Positions 42,643-51,700 of a DNA stretch of 64,000 bases are shown piece after piece. Within the stretch, counting starts at the first letter, position 1. Each line of letters starts with the position of its first letter. The position numbers and the translations under genes are program-made. This stretch comes from an uncultured Spirochaetota bacterium (GTDB lineage: Bacteria > Spirochaetota > Spirochaetia > JAFGXN01): contig CALXKN010000001.1 in assembly GCA_944388995.1 (NCBI GenBank), forward strand, positions 124,001 through 188,000. Direction: 5' to 3'. The notes beneath the pieces are model-generated. The model saw nothing but the letters and a program-made list of their open reading frames with translations. It had not been told where the DNA came from and ran no database searches.

Positions 42643-43469
42643 TGGAAATCACTTGCTTCGGCTGCCGCGGCTCGCATGTCGTATCGGGTCCGAAATTCTC
42701 CGCATTCGGCGGTCATACAACCTCCTACCGCATTCTGTCGCCCGAATGTGAAACGGCGTTTTTTGTCGATGCCGGCACCGGCATCTGCAACGCGGTACTT
42801 CCCGATTCGATTCATAAAGCCGTTCTTTTTTTCACTCACACCCATCTGGATCACATTGTCGGCTTTCCGTTTCTGCCGGCATTGCAAAAGAAAGGCTTTG
42901 AACTGACAATCTGCGGACCCGTCGCCGCCTACGGTGCCGGCATCAAAGACATTATGACCACTCTCTTTGCGCCGGCATTCTTTCCCGTTTGTTGGAACGA
43001 ATTCCCCGCTCACATTCGCTTCTTTGATTTTCAAGACGAAACTCAAACCATTTTTGACGGTACTGAAATTCAGGCGTTTCGACTGCCGCACTCCTGCACG
43101 ACTTTGGGCTGCCGACTGAAAATCGGAAATCACACCGCCGCATTTTGCTTTGACGCCGAATTGGAAGCGCTCTCCGCGGATGAAACCGAAAAAATCGGCC
43201 GCCTTATTGAAGGTTCGGATTTGCTGATTGCCGACGGAACGTACACCGCTGAAGAGTATGAAAACGGCCGCCGTGGTTTCGGTCACAGCGCTGCAGAGAC
43301 AGCAGCGGTTTTTGCCGAACGATTTTTCATTAAACAGCTTGGAATTTCACATCACAGCCCAACAGCCGACGACAATACACTAACGGCCCGAGAACAACTG
43401 CTGAAAAAACGGTTTGCGAACCTTGATCTCTTTTTCCTGCGGGAAGGAATGACAGTTTCTCTTTCTTAA
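42639..43469 (+). CDS. Metallo-beta-lactamase fold hydrolase
   Basis: A 276-residue protein with the MBL signature T-H-T-H-L-D-H, F-V-D-A-G-T-G-I, late L-P-H-S-C and I-S-H-H-S-P. The layout resembles cyclic-nucleotide phosphodiesterase or RNase Z-like MBLs (G-C-R-G-S opening). An ATGATG start overlaps the upstream stop. The substrate is not determinable. Its end overlaps the convergent gene by 4 nt. Confidence 0.85.
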   Translation: MMEITCFGCRGSHVVSGPKFSAFGGHTTSYRILSPECETAFFVDAGTGICNAVLPDSIHKAVLFFTHTHLDHIVGFPFLPALQKKGFELTICGPVAAYGAGIKDIMTTLFAPAFFPVCWNEFPAHIRFFDFQDETQTIFDGTEIQAFRLPHSCTTLGCRLKIGNHTAAFCFDAELEALSADETEKIGRLIEGSDLLIADGTYTAEEYENGRRGFGHSAAETAAVFAERFFIKQLGISHHSPTADDNTLTAREQLLKKRFANLDLFFLREGMTVSLS

Positions 43470-44215
43470 AAAACGGTTGCCGCCGAAATGTCGCGGATAC
43501 GGAAATCGTTTAAAATCTGCTCGATGTAATTTTCCTTATTGATGATGATTTTCCGTTCGGAAAGCTCAAGCGTCTGATTTTTCCTCATCTCCTGATGCAG
43601 AAACTGATAAATTCCTTTAAGAAGAGAGGCGCCTTTTTGCAGAATCAGATTCTTTTCCTTTTCCGTTTCCGCATCCGACGCACTTCCCGTCAAAAAAATT
43701 TTGTAACGGACCAATGCGCCGGGAACGGCCGCCACCGAGCGGGGAACAAAGACCGCCAGTTCCGACTGAATTTTGTCCAGCTGAGAATCCAGCGCGCGTC
43801 CGTGTTTGTAGCGCAGAATTTTTTCAATTTCCGGAAAATCGACCTCCGCCAGCTGTTTCATAACGCCGAAAAATTTCCTCAGCTCGTAATCCATCTCGGG
43901 GAAATACGAAATTTCGGGGTAATTGGCGATTGTTTCCTGACGTTTCAGAGCAATCGAAGAAATCAGAGTCGCTTTTTCTTCATTTTTTTCTTCATGTCTC
44001 TGCATTTGTGCAATTAAATGTCTTGCAAATGAAATTTCCTCTTTCAAAAAATCGACAAGTCTGAGATCTTTTTTAATAGCCTGAATGTATCTTGTGTGAT
44101 AGGCAACAGAGGCTTCTTTAGGACCATGATAATAATCGGTGTACTCATCATAGAGAGAATTCAACTCCGCTTCCAATTTTTTAATCTCACTCTCTTTTTC
44201 TTTTTTGAAAAACAT
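43466..44215 (-). CDS. Coiled-coil protein of unknown function in the che operon
   Basis: A 249-residue, highly charged cytoplasmic protein. Residues 3-35 and about 60-90 look coiled-coil (K-K-E-K-E-S-E-I-K-K-L-E-A-E-L). No known domain is recognised. ATG at 44215 is one base after the cheB stop; a longer frame would run inside cheB. Position after cheR-cheB suggests a chemotaxis accessory role, unproven. Confidence 0.72.
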   Translation of the reverse strand: MFFKKEKESEIKKLEAELNSLYDEYTDYYHGPKEASVAYHTRYIQAIKKDLRLVDFLKEEISFARHLIAQMQRHEEKNEEKATLISSIALKRQETIANYPEISYFPEMDYELRKFFGVMKQLAEVDFPEIEKILRYKHGRALDSQLDKIQSELAVFVPRSVAAVPGALVRYKIFLTGSASDAETEKEKNLILQKGASLLKGIYQFLHQEMRKNQTLELSERKIIINKENYIEQILNDFRIRDISAATVF

Positions 44216-44216
44216 C

Positions 44217-45404
44217 TTACCCCTGCCTGCAAAGTCCTTTGAAATAATCCAATATTTGCTCCGGCGAACAGACCGTGTCCGTGTACCCGTATTCAACCGC
44301 CGTTCCCGGCATTCCGAAAATGACACAGGATTCCTTACTTTGAGCGATTGTCAGTCCGCCGCTGTTATAAATATCGCCCAGTTTCAGCGCTCCGTCGCGG
44401 CCCATTCCCGTCATGATGATTCCCGTCACGGCGGCGCCGCAAACCCGGGCGGCCGACTCAAACAAGACATCAGCCGACGGACGGTGGCCGTTGACCGGTT
44501 CTCCTCTGTCCAGACGGATTCTCATGCCGGATTGAATTTTAACGTGCGCGTCGCCGGGAGCGATGAACACCGTTCCGGGAAGAATTTCATCCCCGTCAGC
44601 CGCTTCCTTAACCGTCAGATTCGAAATTTCATTCAGCGACTTCGCAAATTCGGCCGTAAACCCCTCCGGCATATGCTGTACAATCACAATCGGAACGGGC
44701 ATATCCCCGGGAATAAAGGGAATGATTTTCCTTAATACATTGGGTCCGCCGGTGGAAATTCCGACGGCAATCAGCCGGGGCGGTTCGATACGGGACGGCC
44801 GCTCGGAAGGAGGAAGGGGCGGCGGCACCGTTTTCTTCTTGAACGGCAGTGTCTGTATTTCTTTCGCCCGGATCACAAGATTCTTCGGAAGCGGAGACTG
44901 TCCGGACTCCTTTTTCCGCAAAACCGGCGCCCGTTCTTCTTCATAAATAGGCTGAGCCAACTTCAGATATTCGGAATTTCCCGTTTTCGCGGCTTTGTAA
45001 CGATACCCGTAAATCAGAACCTGATTCAGCAAAGAACGCACGCTCTCTTTCAGAGACTCGAGGTCAATGGCATCCGGTTTGAAAACATAGTCAACCGCCC
45101 CCAACGACAACGCTTCCATTGTCACGCGCGCACCGCGTTTGGCCAGCGAAGAAAAAACAATTACGGGAGTATCCGAATGGCGGCGGCGAAGTTCACGCAA
45201 AAACTCGAACCCGTCCATTTCCGGCATCTCCATATCGAGCAGAACAACGTCCGGCTTGAGCGTCTCCAGCTTTTGCAGACCGAATCGCCCATTAATGGCC
45301 GTACCCGCCACAAACACCAAACGGCACTCGCTTAAAATCTGCGAAACCGCTTTTCTGATGACGGCGGAATCATCGCAAATCAAAATTTTTACCGGATCCA
45401 ACAT
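44217..45404 (-). CDS. cheB: Chemotaxis response regulator protein-glutamate methylesterase
   Basis: A 395-residue CheB. Receiver domain with D11-D12 and phosphoacceptor D57 (L-L-D-M-E-M-P-E-M-D-G), then a methylesterase domain with catalytic Ser in G-I-S-T-G-G, His in Q-H-M-P-E-G-F and Asp in G-M-G-R-D-G. The linker is longer than usual (about 80 charged residues). It removes receptor methyl groups, opposing CheR encoded immediately upstream. No receptor gene is in the window. Confidence 0.95.
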   Translation of the reverse strand: MLDPVKILICDDSAVIRKAVSQILSECRLVFVAGTAINGRFGLQKLETLKPDVVLLDMEMPEMDGFEFLRELRRRHSDTPVIVFSSLAKRGARVTMEALSLGAVDYVFKPDAIDLESLKESVRSLLNQVLIYGYRYKAAKTGNSEYLKLAQPIYEEERAPVLRKKESGQSPLPKNLVIRAKEIQTLPFKKKTVPPPLPPSERPSRIEPPRLIAVGISTGGPNVLRKIIPFIPGDMPVPIVIVQHMPEGFTAEFAKSLNEISNLTVKEAADGDEILPGTVFIAPGDAHVKIQSGMRIRLDRGEPVNGHRPSADVLFESAARVCGAAVTGIIMTGMGRDGALKLGDIYNSGGLTIAQSKESCVIFGMPGTAVEYGYTDTVCSPEQILDYFKGLCRQG

Positions 45405-45405
45405 T

Positions 45406-46281
45406 TCAGATGCCTTCCTTCACATAATAACAGCCGTAGCGGCCTTTTTTCAAATGAAAACCTGTGTTCAGATTGAACAATGTTTCTGAATGCCCGAGTA
45501 TCAGATAAGAATGCGGCAGGGAGTCGTTGTAAAACTGGCGGATGACCTTAAAAAAAGACTCCTTGTCGAAATAAATCAAGACGTTGCGGCAGACAATCAA
45601 GTCAAAATATCCGGAATGCATCGGATTCATCAGATTATGATAATTAAAAACAATGTGTTCCTTTATCTGAGGTTTCACCCGGTATCCCTTCTCTTCCCGG
45701 TCAAAATACTCTTCCAAAAAACCGGAAGGAACATCTTTTTCGGCTTTCTCGAACGGATACCAACCTTCCGCCGCCGTATGAAGCGATTTCAGGGAAATAT
45801 CACAGGCGATGATTTTATAGGTATATCCGGGAAGCAAAGTCCGGTCGAAGACCATCGCAAGCGTGTAAGCTTCTTCCCCCGTCGAGCAGCCGGCGCTCCA
45901 GATACGGATTTCCCGGCTTTTCCCGACGCTTTTCATCAAATCGGGAATGATTTCGTGCTGCAAAGACTCCCAGTTACTCCGGTTGCGGAAAAAACTGGTC
46001 AGATTGGTTGTCAGCGCATCCAGAAACAGTTTTACCTCTTCGGGATCGCTCAGCAGACAGCGGTAATACTCCATCGGCAGCATCTTTCTGTTTCTCAGAA
46101 TTTCTTTCAGCTTGCTTTCAAAGACGACACGGTTGCCGGAAGAAAAGTGAATTCCGCTGACTTTATCAATCAGGGTGCGGTAAAGCGTAAAAGTTTGATC
46201 GTCAATCGGAAAATCTTCCATGTTCACATAATACAACGAAAGCGGTTTCGTTTCAACTCCTTCCTTTCGGATTTCATACAT
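45406..46281 (-). CDS. cheR: Chemotaxis protein methyltransferase
   Basis: A 291-residue CheR. N-terminal helical domain, then the SAM-binding domain with N-L-T-S-F-F-R, W-S-A-G-C-S-T-G-E-E-A-Y-T, A-C-D-I-S and C-R-N-V-L-I-Y-F. It methylates receptor glutamates. ATG at 46281 is used, preceded 6 nt upstream by TAAAAT; ATG at 46221 is an alternative. It is divergent from traB with about 57 bp between starts, and one base separates it from cheB. Confidence 0.93.
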   Translation of the reverse strand: MYEIRKEGVETKPLSLYYVNMEDFPIDDQTFTLYRTLIDKVSGIHFSSGNRVVFESKLKEILRNRKMLPMEYYRCLLSDPEEVKLFLDALTTNLTSFFRNRSNWESLQHEIIPDLMKSVGKSREIRIWSAGCSTGEEAYTLAMVFDRTLLPGYTYKIIACDISLKSLHTAAEGWYPFEKAEKDVPSGFLEEYFDREEKGYRVKPQIKEHIVFNYHNLMNPMHSGYFDLIVCRNVLIYFDKESFFKVIRQFYNDSLPHSYLILGHSETLFNLNTGFHLKKGRYGCYYVKEGI

Positions 46282-46302
46282 ATATTTATTTTACCGTTTT
46301 TA

Positions 46303-46331
46303 TTGAAGATTTACGGCGTTCGGAGTATACT
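46303..46331 (+). promoter_or_regulatory. Leaderless-type promoter of traB-dgkA
   Basis: TTGAAG (46303-46308), 17-bp spacer, TATACT (46326-46331), then 7 nt to ATG 46339. The segment CGTTCGGAGTATA is shared with the carD promoter. Confidence 0.7.
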
Positions 46332-46338
46332 GAAAAGC

Positions 46339-47574
46339 ATGGAAACCGTTCACAACTCTCAGACCAGAACCACCGTTAAGCTGAAAGACAAAACCGTAAC
46401 GATTATCGGAACGGCTCACATCTCCGGAGACAGCGTCAAAGAAATTGATGAAGTCATCGATGAAATCAATCCCGACCGCATTTGCATTGAACTGGACGAA
46501 TCGCGGTTCAAAACCGTTTCGGAGAACCGCCGCTGGGAAGATATGAACATCGTTAAAGTCCTGCGGGAGAAAAAAGGCTTTCTGCTGCTGGCCAACCTCG
46601 TTCTTTCTTCATTTCAAAGACGGATGGGAAGCGACGTCGGCGTCAACCCCGGCGCGGATATGAAAGAAGCCGTTGCTTTATCACAAACACGAAACATTCC
46701 GTTTTCGCTTATCGACAGAGAAATTCAGGTCACGCTGCAGCGAGCTTGGCGCATCTCTTCGTTTTGGAAAAAGATGAAGTTGTTGAGCGCGCTGCTGGGA
46801 TCGGCGTTTACACGGGAAAAAATTTCCGATGAAGATATTGAAAATATGAAAGAAAAAACAGCACTGGACGGAATGATGGATGAACTGGCCGAATACCTGC
46901 CCTCTGTCAAAACGGTCCTCATCGATGAACGGGATTTTTATTTGGCGGCAAAAATATACGAAGCTGAAGGATGCAATCTGATTGCGGTGGTCGGAGCCGG
47001 TCACGTTCCCGGCATTTTGAAAAATTTGGAGATGTTCGAAACGGGAGAAAAATCGACCGACGTCTCTTCTGTTGCTTTTGTACCTCAAAAACGCCTTTCC
47101 GAAAAAATTGCGCCGTGGATTTTACCGGGAATCATCATTGCTGTTTTTATCGGCGGTTTTTTTATTGCCGGAACGCGCGAACAAACCTTGGAAAAACTGA
47201 TTCAGTGGATTCTCATCAGTGGTTCGCTTGCGGCTATCGGATCGGTTTTGGCGCTGGCTCACCCGCTGACAGTCTTACTTTCATTCATTGCCGCGCCGAT
47301 TACGACGCTGAACCCGTTTATCGGTGTCGGAATGGTGACAGGTTTATCGGAAGCGGTTTTGCGCAAACCACGTGTCAGCGATTTTAACCGCCTGAACGAC
47401 GATATTGCCTCGCTTAAAGGATTCTACCGCAATCGGGTGACCCGCATCTTTCTCGTTTTTTTGCTTTCGAGTGTCGGAGCGTCAATCGGCACCTTCGTCG
47501 GCGCAGCCTCGCTTGCACCGCTTTTAGGCAATATCATTAAAGAAATTGCTGATTTTCTGCGGGGAATTATTTAA
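46339..47574 (+). CDS. TraB/PrgY family membrane protein
   Basis: A 411-residue protein. The N-terminal domain carries I-I-G-T-A-H-I-S, C-I-E-L-D-E-S-R, L-I-D-R-E-I and V-V-G-A-G-H-V-P, the two GxH motifs and acidic residues typical of TraB/TIKI proteases. The C-terminal third has four or five membrane helices. ATG at 46339 was chosen from the promoter; the long open frame upstream is antisense to cheR. Bacterial TraB/PrgY was first linked to pheromone shutdown, but its general role is unknown. Confidence 0.88.
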   Translation: METVHNSQTRTTVKLKDKTVTIIGTAHISGDSVKEIDEVIDEINPDRICIELDESRFKTVSENRRWEDMNIVKVLREKKGFLLLANLVLSSFQRRMGSDVGVNPGADMKEAVALSQTRNIPFSLIDREIQVTLQRAWRISSFWKKMKLLSALLGSAFTREKISDEDIENMKEKTALDGMMDELAEYLPSVKTVLIDERDFYLAAKIYEAEGCNLIAVVGAGHVPGILKNLEMFETGEKSTDVSSVAFVPQKRLSEKIAPWILPGIIIAVFIGGFFIAGTREQTLEKLIQWILISGSLAAIGSVLALAHPLTVLLSFIAAPITTLNPFIGVGMVTGLSEAVLRKPRVSDFNRLNDDIASLKGFYRNRVTRIFLVFLLSSVGASIGTFVGAASLAPLLGNIIKEIADFLRGII

Positions 47575-47575
47575 A

Positions 47576-47941
47576 ATGAAACATTTGGATCGGATTTTCA
47601 GTTTTTTGAATGCGTTTAGAGGAATCGGATTTGCGTTTGCGACGCAAACAAACATTAAAATTCATGCGGCCGCAACGGTTTTGGTTGTTCTTGCCGGTTT
47701 TTTCTTAAAAATCTCACTAACAGAATGGATGTTTCTCTCACTTTGTATCGCAGCCGTTGTTGCAGCAGAGTTGTTCAATACCGCAATCGAAATCATGGCC
47801 GATCACTTCTGCCCGCATTATCACACAAAAGTCAGGCGAATCAAAGATTGCGCTGCCGGAGCGGTTCTCATCACCTCAATCGGCAGCGCTGTTGCCGGGC
47901 TTTTGATTTTCATTCCGAAAATCATTGCCGTATTTGATTAA
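47576..47941 (+). CDS. dgkA: Diacylglycerol/undecaprenol kinase
   Basis: A 121-residue integral membrane kinase. The DgkA signature A-E-L-F-N-T-A-I-E and K-D-C-A-A-G-A-V-L, plus the N-terminal S-F-L-N-A-F-R-G, are conserved, with three membrane helices. It phosphorylates diacylglycerol or undecaprenol for lipid recycling; which one cannot be decided. ATG at 47576 follows the traB stop by one base. Confidence 0.9.
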   Translation: MKHLDRIFSFLNAFRGIGFAFATQTNIKIHAAATVLVVLAGFFLKISLTEWMFLSLCIAAVVAAELFNTAIEIMADHFCPHYHTKVRRIKDCAAGAVLITSIGSAVAGLLIFIPKIIAVFD

Positions 47942-49017
47942 TTTTCCGTTTCTGAGAGCTCCGCTTCTCCATCGCCGCTTTCTTCCGCGGTTTCTGTCTC
48001 TTCGTCTTCCGCTGCCTGTTCATCGGCATCGGAAATCTCTCCTTCCACCGCTTCAGTGAGAATTTCGGCTTCACTTGCCGCTTCCGCTTCTGCCGCCTCT
48101 TTGGCAGCCTCCGCTTCCGCCGCTTTTGCCGGATCCAGTCTCAATTCAATATAAGCACCAATCTCTGTATTAGGATTGATTTTTCGTTTCAAATAGACAT
48201 CAATCAAATCGGCTTCTGTTTGATCACTGACGTTTTTGAAGACGTGGTTCGATGCATAATTGTACCAGCAGGTCGTCGGCATATATCCTTCCACATAGCG
48301 GTACTTTTTATACGGATCGGAGAGTTGGCGCAAATTTTTGTTGATTTCGACCAAGGCTGCCCGTTTCTCTTCTAATGTAAAATTCCGTTTGCGCAGCAAT
48401 ACGGAGAGACGATTCAAACCGAGAACGTCCGCCTCCTGTCCGCTGATCATCAAATAACGGCGCATAAACGAAACGGCAAACGAAACGTTGTGAAACTCCG
48501 GATCAAAATCACTGTCACCGTAAACCAACGAAGCAAAATACCACAGCTGTTTGTTGTGCGCGCTCATGCGGGCGCTGCGGCTCAATGCCTCGTCGGCGGC
48601 AGTCAGAGCTTCCTTCATCAGCGCAGGATCTTTTTCAGCATAATATTTTGCGGCGAAAAAGCAGCAAAGCGCCGTATAGTTCCAAAAATCGACACGGCCG
48701 GCGCCGGCTTCTTCAACGGCAATCTCTCCGACCCATTCAACCGTTTCTTCGGGAGAAAAGGCCTTCTCTTCGCCTTCTTTGTCTGTCATGACCGCTTCTT
48801 GTCCGTCAGCTGCCAACGCCAAAGCGGCAGCGGCGCGACGAATGCGGCAGGCCGCCAAAAACGACTGCTGTGCAGCAGAAGCCTCTTCAGCCAAAACAAT
48901 ATCAATTGTCTTTTGATAATCTTGAACGTAAAAAGCGACATCAGCGTCATCCAGCGGAGAAGCACACAAAGCCGACGCGGTCAGCGCCCATAAAACACAC
49001 AAAACCTTTTTCTTCAT
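47938..49017 (-). CDS. Exported protein with acidic Ala/Glu-rich C-terminus
   Basis: A 359-residue protein with a signal peptide (K-K-K-V-L-C-V-L-W-A-L-T-A-S-A-L-C-A). Residues about 25-290 are helical and TPR-like. The last 65 residues are low-complexity Ala/Glu. Start ATG at 49017 overlaps the pyrC stop by 4 nt, so it is translated with pyrC. Family not recognised; probably a periplasmic scaffold. Confidence 0.75.
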   Translation of the reverse strand: MKKKVLCVLWALTASALCASPLDDADVAFYVQDYQKTIDIVLAEEASAAQQSFLAACRIRRAAAALALAADGQEAVMTDKEGEEKAFSPEETVEWVGEIAVEEAGAGRVDFWNYTALCCFFAAKYYAEKDPALMKEALTAADEALSRSARMSAHNKQLWYFASLVYGDSDFDPEFHNVSFAVSFMRRYLMISGQEADVLGLNRLSVLLRKRNFTLEEKRAALVEINKNLRQLSDPYKKYRYVEGYMPTTCWYNYASNHVFKNVSDQTEADLIDVYLKRKINPNTEIGAYIELRLDPAKAAEAEAAKEAAEAEAASEAEILTEAVEGEISDADEQAAEDEETETAEESGDGEAELSETEN

Positions 49018-50012
49018 TTTTCCTCCGATTCCTTTACACTCCATGGAAGCTCTGCGCCCGCACATAGCGGAACAACGCCGTCCGTCTCGAAAGGAACTTT
49101 CAGTTTCTTTTTTATCATCGTTATTTTTTCAGACGTTTCAGGAATTCCGTAAAACCGGCGTCCGAAAACGGAAACAAACGACTCCAAAGCGGTCAGAGAA
49201 TCCGCTTCTTCAAATAAACACGCCAGTAACGGCAAAGTTACAGGCATGGAATAAATTCCGGGAGAAACAGCCGTGCCGGTTTTAAATTCCGGCAAATGCG
49301 GCGCACTGTCACTGCCGAAAAAAAACCGCGGATTTCCCGAAACAGCGGCCGCCCGCAATGCGCCGCGGTGTTTTTCGTTTTGGAGAATCGGTTTGCAAAA
49401 CAGATGCGGATTTAGCTTTGAACCGATAAAATCAGCTGCCGTAAAAGTCAAATGATGAGCCGTTAACGTCGCAGCAACATTCTCTCCCGCCAAACGAACC
49501 GCTTCAACTTCCCTCTCAAGGGAAATGTGCTCCAACACAATTTTCAGGTTTGGAAAACGCACGGACATTTCCAAAGACTCATCCAGAACGCGGTGCCTGA
49601 CTTCTTCGGAGTAAAGCGGCGCTTCACAATGAACGCTCAGAACAATGCCGAACTCTTCCATTTGGGCCAAAACCGAATCAAAGTCGGCGAGAGTTTGACA
49701 GGAACTGCTGTCGGCGTTGGTCAATCCGGCAGGATAATATTTTCCGGCAACAGCGCCTGCCGCTTTCAACGCCGGAATATCGGCATGCGAATGAATCTGA
49801 AACGACATCAACGGCCGCCAATTCGGAACCGCCGTCGTTATCGCCGCCCGATAGCGTTTAAGGTCGTCCGCCGTTAAAATCGGCGGTTTCGTATTCGGCA
49901 TCACCAAAGCCGATTCGAAAAAAGCGGCCGCGCGCCGTGCGTAGCCGCTTAAAACAGCCCCTTGACGCAAATGAAGGTGCGCGTCAAAGGGTTTCTGAAA
50001 TGTCAATTCCAT
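49014..50012 (-). CDS. pyrC: Dihydroorotase (homodimeric type)
   Basis: A 332-residue enzyme of pyrimidine synthesis. Metal ligands D-A-H-L-H-L-R, substrate segment M-P-N-T-K-P-P, the carbamylated Lys region G-K-Y-Y-P-A-G, H-C-E-A-P and G-S-D-S-A-P-H match class II PyrC. ATG at 50012 gives the normal N-terminus M-E-L-T-F-Q-K-P. It lies 13 nt after oadB but is functionally unrelated to it. Confidence 0.94.
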   Translation of the reverse strand: MELTFQKPFDAHLHLRQGAVLSGYARRAAAFFESALVMPNTKPPILTADDLKRYRAAITTAVPNWRPLMSFQIHSHADIPALKAAGAVAGKYYPAGLTNADSSSCQTLADFDSVLAQMEEFGIVLSVHCEAPLYSEEVRHRVLDESLEMSVRFPNLKIVLEHISLEREVEAVRLAGENVAATLTAHHLTFTAADFIGSKLNPHLFCKPILQNEKHRGALRAAAVSGNPRFFFGSDSAPHLPEFKTGTAVSPGIYSMPVTLPLLACLFEEADSLTALESFVSVFGRRFYGIPETSEKITMIKKKLKVPFETDGVVPLCAGAELPWSVKESEEK

Positions 50013-50025
50013 TCCGTTATGCCGC

Positions 50026-51681
50026 TCAGGAAGCCAGGAACGGAACCAATGCCAACAGAACACCGGCTGCAACCGCCGAACCGATAACGCCGGCCACATT
50101 CGGTCCCATCGCGTGCATCATCAGGAAGTTTTGAGGATTTTCTTCCTGTCCGACTTTGTTGGAAACACGCGCCGCCATCGGAACAGCGGAAACACCTGCG
50201 GAGCCGATCAACGGGTTGATCGGAGTCTTGCTGCACTTGTTCATGATTTTTCCAAACAGAACACCGCCTGCCGTACCGATTGAGAAGGCAATCAAACCGA
50301 GCAGCAAAATACCGAGCGTTTGAAGAGAGAGGAATTTCTCCGCCTCCATTTTGGATCCGACAGAAAGTCCGAGGAAAATCGTTACGATATTGATCAGCGC
50401 ATTCTGCATAGTGTCCGAAAGACGATTGGTAACACCGCACTCTTTCGCCAAATTACCGAACATCAATGCACCGACAAGAGGCGTCGCCGACGGCAAGAAC
50501 AGGATACACAGCGAAAGAACCGCCAGCGGGAAAACAATCTTCTCGCGCTGAGAAACGGAACGCAGCTGATCCATTTTAATCATCCGCTCTTTTTTGGTTG
50601 TCAGCAGCCGCATGATCGGAGGCTGAATGATCGGAACGAGAGCCATATACGAGTACGCTGCCACCGCAATCGGTCCCAACAAATCGGGTGAAAGGCGGGA
50701 GGTGACGTAAATAGCTGTCGGTCCGTCGGCACCGCCGATAATACCGATGGAAGCCGCATCGTAAAGATCGAACAACGGTTTTCCGTCGATAACGATCCAA
50801 TCGCCAAGCAGCAACGCGCCGATAAGAGCGAAGAAAATACCGAGCTGAGCAGCCGCTCCCAACATCAGAGTTTTCGGATTCGCAATCAGCGGACCGAAGT
50901 CGGTCATCGCACCGACGCCCATGAAAATCAGCAGCGGGAAGAGTCCCCGTTCCACACCGGCGTCATACAAAACGCCGATAAAACCGTTAACCGTAACGTC
51001 GGCAATTCCCGCAAACGGAATGTTTGCCAAAATCGCACCAAATCCGATCGGAACCAACAGCAGCGGTTCAAACCCTTTTTTGATAGCCAAAAAGAGCAGT
51101 AAAATACCGACCAAAATCATTACAAAGTTGCCCCAACCGCCGACGGGATCCGGCTGCGGAGCCGCCGCTTCGGCCGCGGCCTCGGCAGCCAACTGGGCAG
51201 CTTCAGCTTTTTTATAAAGAATTTTATCGGTCGTCGTCTGCAGAAAGCCATAGATTCCGGTCGAACGCCACAACTGAAGCAGAGAAATACTCATCGTTGA
51301 GTATTGACTCAAATTCAGCGTTAATTCGCCTTCCAGATCAGCATCAACTTCGGACGGTTGATAGGAAAAGAAATAAATGCCGTCTCCGATCCTTGAAATC
51401 GAAGATTTGTTCGGCTCGGCAAGAAACGCTTCCGTTGAATCGTACACTTTTGCATTTTTGCGGACATTGTCCATTTTGATGTTCTGCCAGTACGTAACTG
51501 CCGAACCGCCTTTTTCAAAGCGGAAAGCAATCCACGGTTTTTCCGTCTGACCGTCCCACTCGAAATAAGCAACGCCGTTAGCGTCGGTTCCGGCGGGTTC
51601 AACCGTATCGGTCTGCGCTGCACATGAAAACAGAAAAACGGATGTCAAAAGAAGGATGGCAATTCCGAATGTTTTTTTCAT
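50026..51681 (-). CDS. oadB: Sodium ion-translocating decarboxylase beta subunit with lipoprotein-like N-terminal extension
   Basis: A 551-residue protein. Residues about 185-551 are OadB ([28 protein letters not shown] with the ion-binding Asp, S-A-V-P-M-A-A-R). The first 180 residues are extra: a signal with lipobox-like F-L-F-S-C, a beta-rich domain and an Ala/Glu linker. The family is usually about 375-430 residues. The beta subunit couples biotin decarboxylation to sodium export. Order is G-A-B. Confidence 0.9.
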   Translation of the reverse strand: MKKTFGIAILLLTSVFLFSCAAQTDTVEPAGTDANGVAYFEWDGQTEKPWIAFRFEKGGSAVTYWQNIKMDNVRKNAKVYDSTEAFLAEPNKSSISRIGDGIYFFSYQPSEVDADLEGELTLNLSQYSTMSISLLQLWRSTGIYGFLQTTTDKILYKKAEAAQLAAEAAAEAAAPQPDPVGGWGNFVMILVGILLLFLAIKKGFEPLLLVPIGFGAILANIPFAGIADVTVNGFIGVLYDAGVERGLFPLLIFMGVGAMTDFGPLIANPKTLMLGAAAQLGIFFALIGALLLGDWIVIDGKPLFDLYDAASIGIIGGADGPTAIYVTSRLSPDLLGPIAVAAYSYMALVPIIQPPIMRLLTTKKERMIKMDQLRSVSQREKIVFPLAVLSLCILFLPSATPLVGALMFGNLAKECGVTNRLSDTMQNALINIVTIFLGLSVGSKMEAEKFLSLQTLGILLLGLIAFSIGTAGGVLFGKIMNKCSKTPINPLIGSAGVSAVPMAARVSNKVGQEENPQNFLMMHAMGPNVAGVIGSAVAAGVLLALVPFLAS

Positions 51682-51700
51682 CTTTTCAAATCTCCTTTTT

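Noticed and set aside
45490-46338. N-terminal extension of TraB by 283 residues
   Set aside because: The extension is antisense to cheR, rich in Phe and Gln, and lies upstream of a clear promoter that ends 7 nt before ATG 46339.
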